Assembly (NCBI GenBank): GCA_014860845.1
Contig: JACZIY010000335.1
Location: 1-9,618 of the forward strand
Source: Anaerolineaceae bacterium
Lineage (GTDB): Bacteria > Chloroflexota > Anaerolineae > Anaerolineales > Anaerolineaceae
Length of the DNA stretch: 9,618 nucleotides
Reading direction: 5' to 3'
Shown here: one piece after another, positions 6,607 to 9,618 of the stretch
Position numbering within the stretch: position 1 is the first letter of the stretch
How the letters are laid out: every line of letters begins with the position of its first letter
The notes under the pieces: model-generated
Told to the model about the DNA's origin: nothing
Database searches by the model: none
What the model saw: the letters and a program-made list of their open reading frames with translations, nothing else
Program-made: the position numbers and the translations under genes

Positions 6607-8574
6607 TTATTCCCAATCGATTTCATCACTGCGTTTATGAATCTTTCTATAAATCAGCGTATCTTCTTCTTCGTTGTATTCTACCTTGACCTGACGCTTC
6701 TTTTTCTTATCCTTTTTCTTCTTTGCTTTCTTATCATCTGAGAGGTCTTCTTCCTCATCTTCCACGAAAGGAATTTCAATATTGGTAGATTGGAGGGCAA
6801 AAAGTTCATCAAAAGAAAGTTCTTCTTCTTGAGTTTTTACAGGAACAACCTCTTCTTCTGAAGTATCTTCATCCAATTCTTCATTGATCGGTTCTATTTG
6901 TTCAACTTCCGGTTCAATCGTTAATGTCTCCAAAGAAGGCTCTTCAATTACTTCAGTTTCCTTTTCAACTACGGGTACTTCGATTGATTCCTTTCCTTCT
7001 AACTCTTCAATAGGTTGTTCAGTTGTTGGTTCTATTTCTTCAGCAACGACAACGCTTTCAGACAATTCAGATGCAAGCTTTACAGGCAATGATTCCATCA
7101 GGTCTTGAATAGATTTCATCGCTTTTGGACCAATACCATTCAAGCGTAAAATATCATCAGGTGCCTGTAACATTTTAATGACTAATTCAGCAATGGTATT
7201 ATAGCCAGCTTCCTGTAAGATGTAATTTACATGTTCTGGTAATGACGAGTCCAGAATAGTCGAATCGAAGAAGCTGGGTGGAATTTGAGCACGTAATGCT
7301 TGCATTCTGCTTCTTTCAGCTTCTTCATCTAATTTGCTGCGAATGAAAGTTCGAGTCTCAACTCTTTCAATGAATTTGTTAAGGAAATCATAATTTTCAA
7401 CATTGAGAATTCCACCACCAGACTTCTTGGCCAATAATTCTTCAACTTTGACCATATTGTCTTTTTCATTCTCAGCCATCTCAACCATTCCAGGATCTTT
7501 CTGTAGCCGGTAGAGAGCGTCGCTGGATGCTTCCTGGACACTTTTAATGTCAATTCTCCATCCAGTTAATTTGGCTGCCAAGCGTGCATTTTGTCCATCA
7601 CGACCAATCGCCAGGCTGAGTTGATCTTCAGGCACGACAACAGTAGCTGTTTTGCCACCTTCTGAAAATTCATTCAGGTACACACCACTGACTTTTGCTG
7701 GGCTTACTGCACGGGCAATAAATTGTGATGAATCCTGATGCCATTCAATTACATCGATTTTTTCATCATGGAGTTCACGCACAATTGCCTGAATTCTAAC
7801 GCCTCGTAATCCGACACAGGCACCAACAGGATCAATACCAGATTGGGTTGCTGAGACTGCAACTTTTGCTCTTTGACCAGGTTCACGTGTAATGGATCGA
7901 ATTTCAACGATACCATGATAAATTTCGGGCACTTCGGTCTCTAATAATCGTCGCAAAAAATTTCGGTGCGTACGGGAAAGCAAAATTTGAGGGCCTCGAT
8001 TACTGTCTTTAACTTCAGCCACCAGGGCACGTACACGATCATGAACATGGAATCGTTCACCTGGAATCATGTCTTTGCGCAACATGGTTCCTTCTGCTTT
8101 CATCTCCAGACCGATTGTTAGTCCTTGAGCGTTACTTGCTTGCACAACACCTGAAATTATCTCTCCAATTTGATCCGCATAATGATCTAATTGGGCTTGC
8201 CGTTCAGCATCCCGGATTCTTTGTTGAATTACCTGGCGAGCAGTTTGAGCAGCAACACGGCCAAAATTCTTGGGTGTGCTTTCTACTGATACCATATTGC
8301 CTAATTCAGCTTCTGCATCAAAACGTCGAGCTTCTTCCAGATCGACTTCAGTTCGTTCATCCTGAACGTCTTCAACGACTTCTTTTTCTGCGAATATTGT
8401 CACCTTACCGGTTTCCATATCGACTTTTGCATCAATTACTTGCGCCTGTGATGCATTCACAGATCGCCTATAGGCAGATACCATGGCCGATTCAAGCGCT
8501 TTTATGATGATTTCACGCGGAAGACCTTTTTCTTCCAGCACTTCATTGAATGCAAGGGTAAATTCGTTTCTCAT
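6607..8574 (-). CDS. nusA: Transcription termination/antitermination protein NusA with long charged C-terminal tail
   Basis: NusA binds RNA polymerase and nascent RNA and controls pausing, termination and antitermination. From ATG 8574 the protein has 655 residues, starting [19 protein letters not shown] as is normal for the family. The RNAP-binding N-domain covers about 1-130. The S1 domain is at about 135-200, ending in [15 protein letters not shown]1 and KH2 cover about 205-347, with [12 protein letters not shown] at 214-225, [15 protein letters not shown] at 248-262 and [21 protein letters not shown] at 319-339. A 100-residue linker leads to a helix-hairpin-helix segment ([18 protein letters not shown], 476-493). 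The last 150 residues are a Glu-rich tail (about 505-612), a Lys cluster at 615-627 and a final [19 protein letters not shown] motif (641-655). The upstream GTG at 8634 would add 20 atypical residues from inside a hairpin and is rejected. GGGAG at 8587-8591 (12-nt spacing) is the likely ribosome site. Confidence 0.96.
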   Translation of the reverse strand: MRNEFTLAFNEVLEEKGLPREIIIKALESAMVSAYRRSVNASQAQVIDAKVDMETGKVTIFAEKEVVEDVQDERTEVDLEEARRFDAEAELGNMVSVESTPKNFGRVAAQTARQVIQQRIRDAERQAQLDHYADQIGEIISGVVQASNAQGLTIGLEMKAEGTMLRKDMIPGERFHVHDRVRALVAEVKDSNRGPQILLSRTHRNFLRRLLETEVPEIYHGIVEIRSITREPGQRAKVAVSATQSGIDPVGACVGLRGVRIQAIVRELHDEKIDVIEWHQDSSQFIARAVSPAKVSGVYLNEFSEGGKTATVVVPEDQLSLAIGRDGQNARLAAKLTGWRIDIKSVQEASSDALYRLQKDPGMVEMAENEKDNMVKVEELLAKKSGGGILNVENYDFLNKFIERVETRTFIRSKLDEEAERSRMQALRAQIPPSFFDSTILDSSLPEHVNYILQEAGYNTIAELVIKMLQAPDDILRLNGIGPKAMKSIQDLMESLPVKLASELSESVVVAEEIEPTTEQPIEELEGKESIEVPVVEKETEVIEEPSLETLTIEPEVEQIEPINEELDEDTSEEEVVPVKTQEEELSFDELFALQSTNIEIPFVEDEEEDLSDDKKAKKKKDKKKKRQVKVEYNEEEDTLIYRKIHKRSDEIDWE

Positions 8575-8581
8575 TTCTTGG

Positions 8582-8639
8582 CTTTTCTCCCACAAAAAAA
8601 TACTTACTAAATAAGAAAAGTGGGGGTTGCCCACTTTTC
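8582..8639 (-). promoter_or_regulatory. nusA leader hairpin and competing pairing over the ribosome-binding site
   Basis: A perfect inverted repeat with 10-bp arms GAAAAGTGGG (8615-8624) and CCCACTTTTC (8630-8639) and a 5-nt loop lies 41 nt upstream of the nusA ATG, inside the predicted 5' leader. Its 3' arm in the transcript (CUUUUCUU, 8613-8620) can instead pair over 8 bp with GAGAAAAG (8582-8589), which overlaps the GGGAG ribosome-binding site at 8587-8591. The two structures are mutually exclusive. This is compatible with a translational switch or with autoregulation of nusA. The same palindrome could also be a protein operator. A seven-U run lies between the two elements, but it is too far from the first stem for a classical terminator. 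Confidence 0.5.
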
Positions 8640-8673
8640 ATTGAGGTCTACTAAATTCTGTAATGCAAGATGT

Positions 8674-8702
8674 ATTTTACCATAATCATTTTTTCAAATC
8701 AA
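8674..8702 (-). promoter_or_regulatory. Predicted sigma70-type promoter of the nusA operon
   Basis: On the minus strand, TTGATT (8697-8702) matches four of six bases of the -35 box. A 17-bp spacer leads to TAAAAT (8674-8679), which matches five of six bases of the -10 box and has the extended-minus-10 TGG directly before it. Transcription would begin near 8667, giving a leader of about 90 nt that contains the hairpin at 8615-8639. The nusA operon otherwise has no visible promoter in the window. Confidence 0.6.
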
Positions 8703-8708
8703 GGTTTT

Positions 8709-8737
8709 TTGATATCCCTGTCTAATTTGGAGATAAA
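8709..8737 (+). promoter_or_regulatory. Candidate promoter of the alpha-glucosidase gene
   Basis: TTGATA (8709-8714, five of six to the -35 consensus) is followed after 17 bp by GATAAA (8732-8737, four of six to the -10 consensus). The -35 box lies only 6 bp from the -35 box of the opposing nusA promoter, so the two would be back to back. An exact TATAAT at 8782-8787 lacks a -35 partner and is the alternative. The region is AT-rich, so chance matches are likely. The rest of 8738-8810 shows no clear operator. Confidence 0.35.
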
Positions 8738-8820
8738 TTTTTCATATAAAATTGGCTAAACACTCATTTTCATTTTCTATTTATAATTTTTTCCTTTTTT
8801 GGTAATCATTGGAGGCTTGG

Positions 8821-9618
8821 ATGGCGGATTTTTTATGGTGGCGTGATGGAGTCATATATCAGATTTATCCACGTTCGTTTATGGACACAAATGATGATGG
8901 CATTGGTGATTTGCCTGGAATTACGCAGAAACTGGATTATTTAAAGGATTTGGGCATTAATGCGATTTGGTTGTCCCCTGTCTACCCAAGTCCTGATGGT
9001 GATTATGGATATGATATTTCCAATTATCGTGATATCGATCAGAAATTTGGAGGCATGGAAGCGTTTGATGTTTTTTTGAAGCAATCTCATAAACGTAATA
9101 TCCGGGTGGTTATGGACCTGGTCTTAAATCATACTTCCGACCAGCATGAATGGTTTCAACAATCCAAATCTTCGAAGAATAATCCGTATCGAGATTGGTA
9201 TATTTGGAAAGAATCCAGAGATGGAGGAAAGGTACCTAACAATTGGCAATCAAGATTTGGGGGCAGTGGCTGGGAATGGGAAAGCAAAACTGAAGAGTAT
9301 TATTTCCATATGTTCAGCAAACAGCAACCTGATCTGAATTGGCGCAATCCCAAAGTTTTTACTGAAATACTGGATATGATCAAATTCTGGTTGGATAAAG
9401 GAGTGGATGGCTTTCGATTGGATGTTTTTAATGCATATTTTAAGGACAATAATTACAGGAATAACCCATATAAGTTTGGAATAACAAAATTCGATCAACA
9501 AAAGCATATTAATGACCTGGATCAGCCAGAGATGTTCGAATTCTTAAGAGAGTTTCGTCAACTACTTGATTCCTATCCAGAGCGTTATGCAGTGGGGGAG
9601 ACCTTTATGGGGGATCAT
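8821..9618 (+). CDS. GH13 alpha-glucosidase (oligo-1,6-glucosidase type), 3' end missing
   Basis: 266 residues are present before the window edge, about half of the usual 530-580. The enzyme hydrolyses terminal alpha-glucosidic bonds of short oligosaccharides; no signal peptide is seen, so it should act in the cytoplasm. The start MADFLWWRDGVIYQIYPRSF is typical of the GH13 alpha-glucosidase/oligo-1,6-glucosidase/trehalose-hydrolase group. DTNDDGIGD at 22-30 resembles the calcium-binding loop. Region I is DLVLNHTSD at 99-107, QPDLNWRNP is at 169-177, region II is GFRLDVFNA at 197-205 with nucleophile Asp201, and region III is AVGETFMG at 257-264 with acid/base Glu260. Val202 directly after the nucleophile goes, in characterised relatives, with alpha-1,6 preference. 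ATG 8821 has GGAGG at 8811-8815 with 5-nt spacing. Trehalose-6-phosphate hydrolase or trehalose synthase cannot be excluded from this half. It is divergent from nusA and unrelated to its pathway. Confidence 0.93.
   Translation, partial: MADFLWWRDGVIYQIYPRSFMDTNDDGIGDLPGITQKLDYLKDLGINAIWLSPVYPSPDGDYGYDISNYRDIDQKFGGMEAFDVFLKQSHKRNIRVVMDLVLNHTSDQHEWFQQSKSSKNNPYRDWYIWKESRDGGKVPNNWQSRFGGSGWEWESKTEEYYFHMFSKQQPDLNWRNPKVFTEILDMIKFWLDKGVDGFRLDVFNAYFKDNNYRNNPYKFGITKFDQQKHINDLDQPEMFEFLREFRQLLDSYPERYAVGETFMGDH

Noticed and set aside
6394..6741. A 115-codon plus-strand open frame rich in Phe and Leu, resembling a membrane protein
   Set aside because: It is the antisense of ylxR and of the Lys/Glu-rich end of nusA; reverse-complemented Lys and Glu codons give Phe and Leu. 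There is no ribosome site or family match.
6767..7075. The pyrimidine-rich TTC/TCT-like stretch on the plus strand as a microsatellite or polypurine regulatory tract
   Set aside because: It is explained by GAA and GAG codons of the acidic NusA tail. The units are irregular and no true tandem repeat is present.
8575..8634. A longer nusA starting at GTG 8634, adding 20 residues
   Set aside because: The start would lie within the perfect leader hairpin, has no Shine-Dalgarno sequence, and the added residues do not resemble NusA N-termini. The family start MxNEF..AF..., with ATG at 8574, fits well.
8592..8639. The 10-bp hairpin plus U7 run read as an intrinsic terminator on the minus strand
   Set aside because: The U run starts about 16 nt after the stem ends, not directly behind it, and the element precedes rather than follows a gene. 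An attenuator with another fold remains possible.
8736..8753. AT-rich inverted repeat AATTTT/AAAATT with a 6-nt spacer before the alpha-glucosidase gene
   Set aside because: The arms are pure A/T in a very AT-rich region, so such a repeat is expected by chance and no regulator family can be named.
8782..8787. Exact TATAAT as the alpha-glucosidase -10 box
   Set aside because: No acceptable -35 hexamer lies 16-18 bp upstream. It is kept only as an alternative to the pair at 8709-8737.
1..9618. CRISPR arrays, insertion sequences, tRNA or rRNA genes, attachment sites, defence genes
   Set aside because: No regularly spaced repeats, transposase motifs, cloverleaf-like segments or defence domains were recognised by reading both strands, and nearly all the DNA is accounted for by housekeeping genes.

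Overview
The window looks like a bacterial chromosome of moderately low GC. Almost the whole left and centre (1-8574) is one tightly packed minus-strand translation/RNA-metabolism operon. In transcription order it reads nusA, ylxR, infB, rbfA, nrnA (DHH phosphoesterase), truB, ribF, and then a ThyX-family gene that runs off the left edge. The right end carries a divergent plus-strand GH13 alpha-glucosidase gene, cut by the right edge. The gene order, the long tandem-domain ThyX-like protein and the shape of NusA and IF-2 suggest Chloroflexota, perhaps an Anaerolineae-type organism. That placement is inference from memory of the group and is only moderately secure.

Layout: 1-1103 ThyX-like, partial (-); 1072-2037 ribF (-); 2050-2949 truB (-); 2999-3961 nrnA (-); 3933-4352 rbfA (-); 4368-6152 infB (-); 6153-6267 a 115-nt gap with a small potential RNA hairpin; 6268-6582 ylxR (-); 6607-8574 nusA (-). 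Region 8575-8820 is a divergent control region with a strong-looking nusA promoter and a perfect 10-bp hairpin in the nusA leader. The alpha-glucosidase starts at 8821 (+). Apart from the last region, genes are spaced by 12-115 nt or overlap (rbfA/nrnA by 29 nt, ribF/ThyX-like by 32 nt). No internal terminator is visible, which fits one long transcript.

How the genes fit together: NusA controls transcription pausing, termination and antitermination. YlxR is a small RNA-binding protein. IF-2 starts translation, RbfA matures the 30S subunit, NrnA degrades very short RNAs, and TruB makes pseudouridine 55 in tRNA. RibF makes FMN and FAD, and the following gene belongs to a FAD-dependent family. 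rimP, which usually precedes nusA, and rplGA/ylxQ, which often sits between ylxR and infB, are both absent here.

Most of the window is ordinary housekeeping DNA, and no defence, mobile or CRISPR system is seen. The points most worth a second look are the tandem ThyX-like protein, whose two domains have lost complementary parts of the signature motif; the nusA leader, which can form two mutually exclusive hairpins, one covering the ribosome-binding site; and the long acidic-then-lysine-rich tail of NusA.
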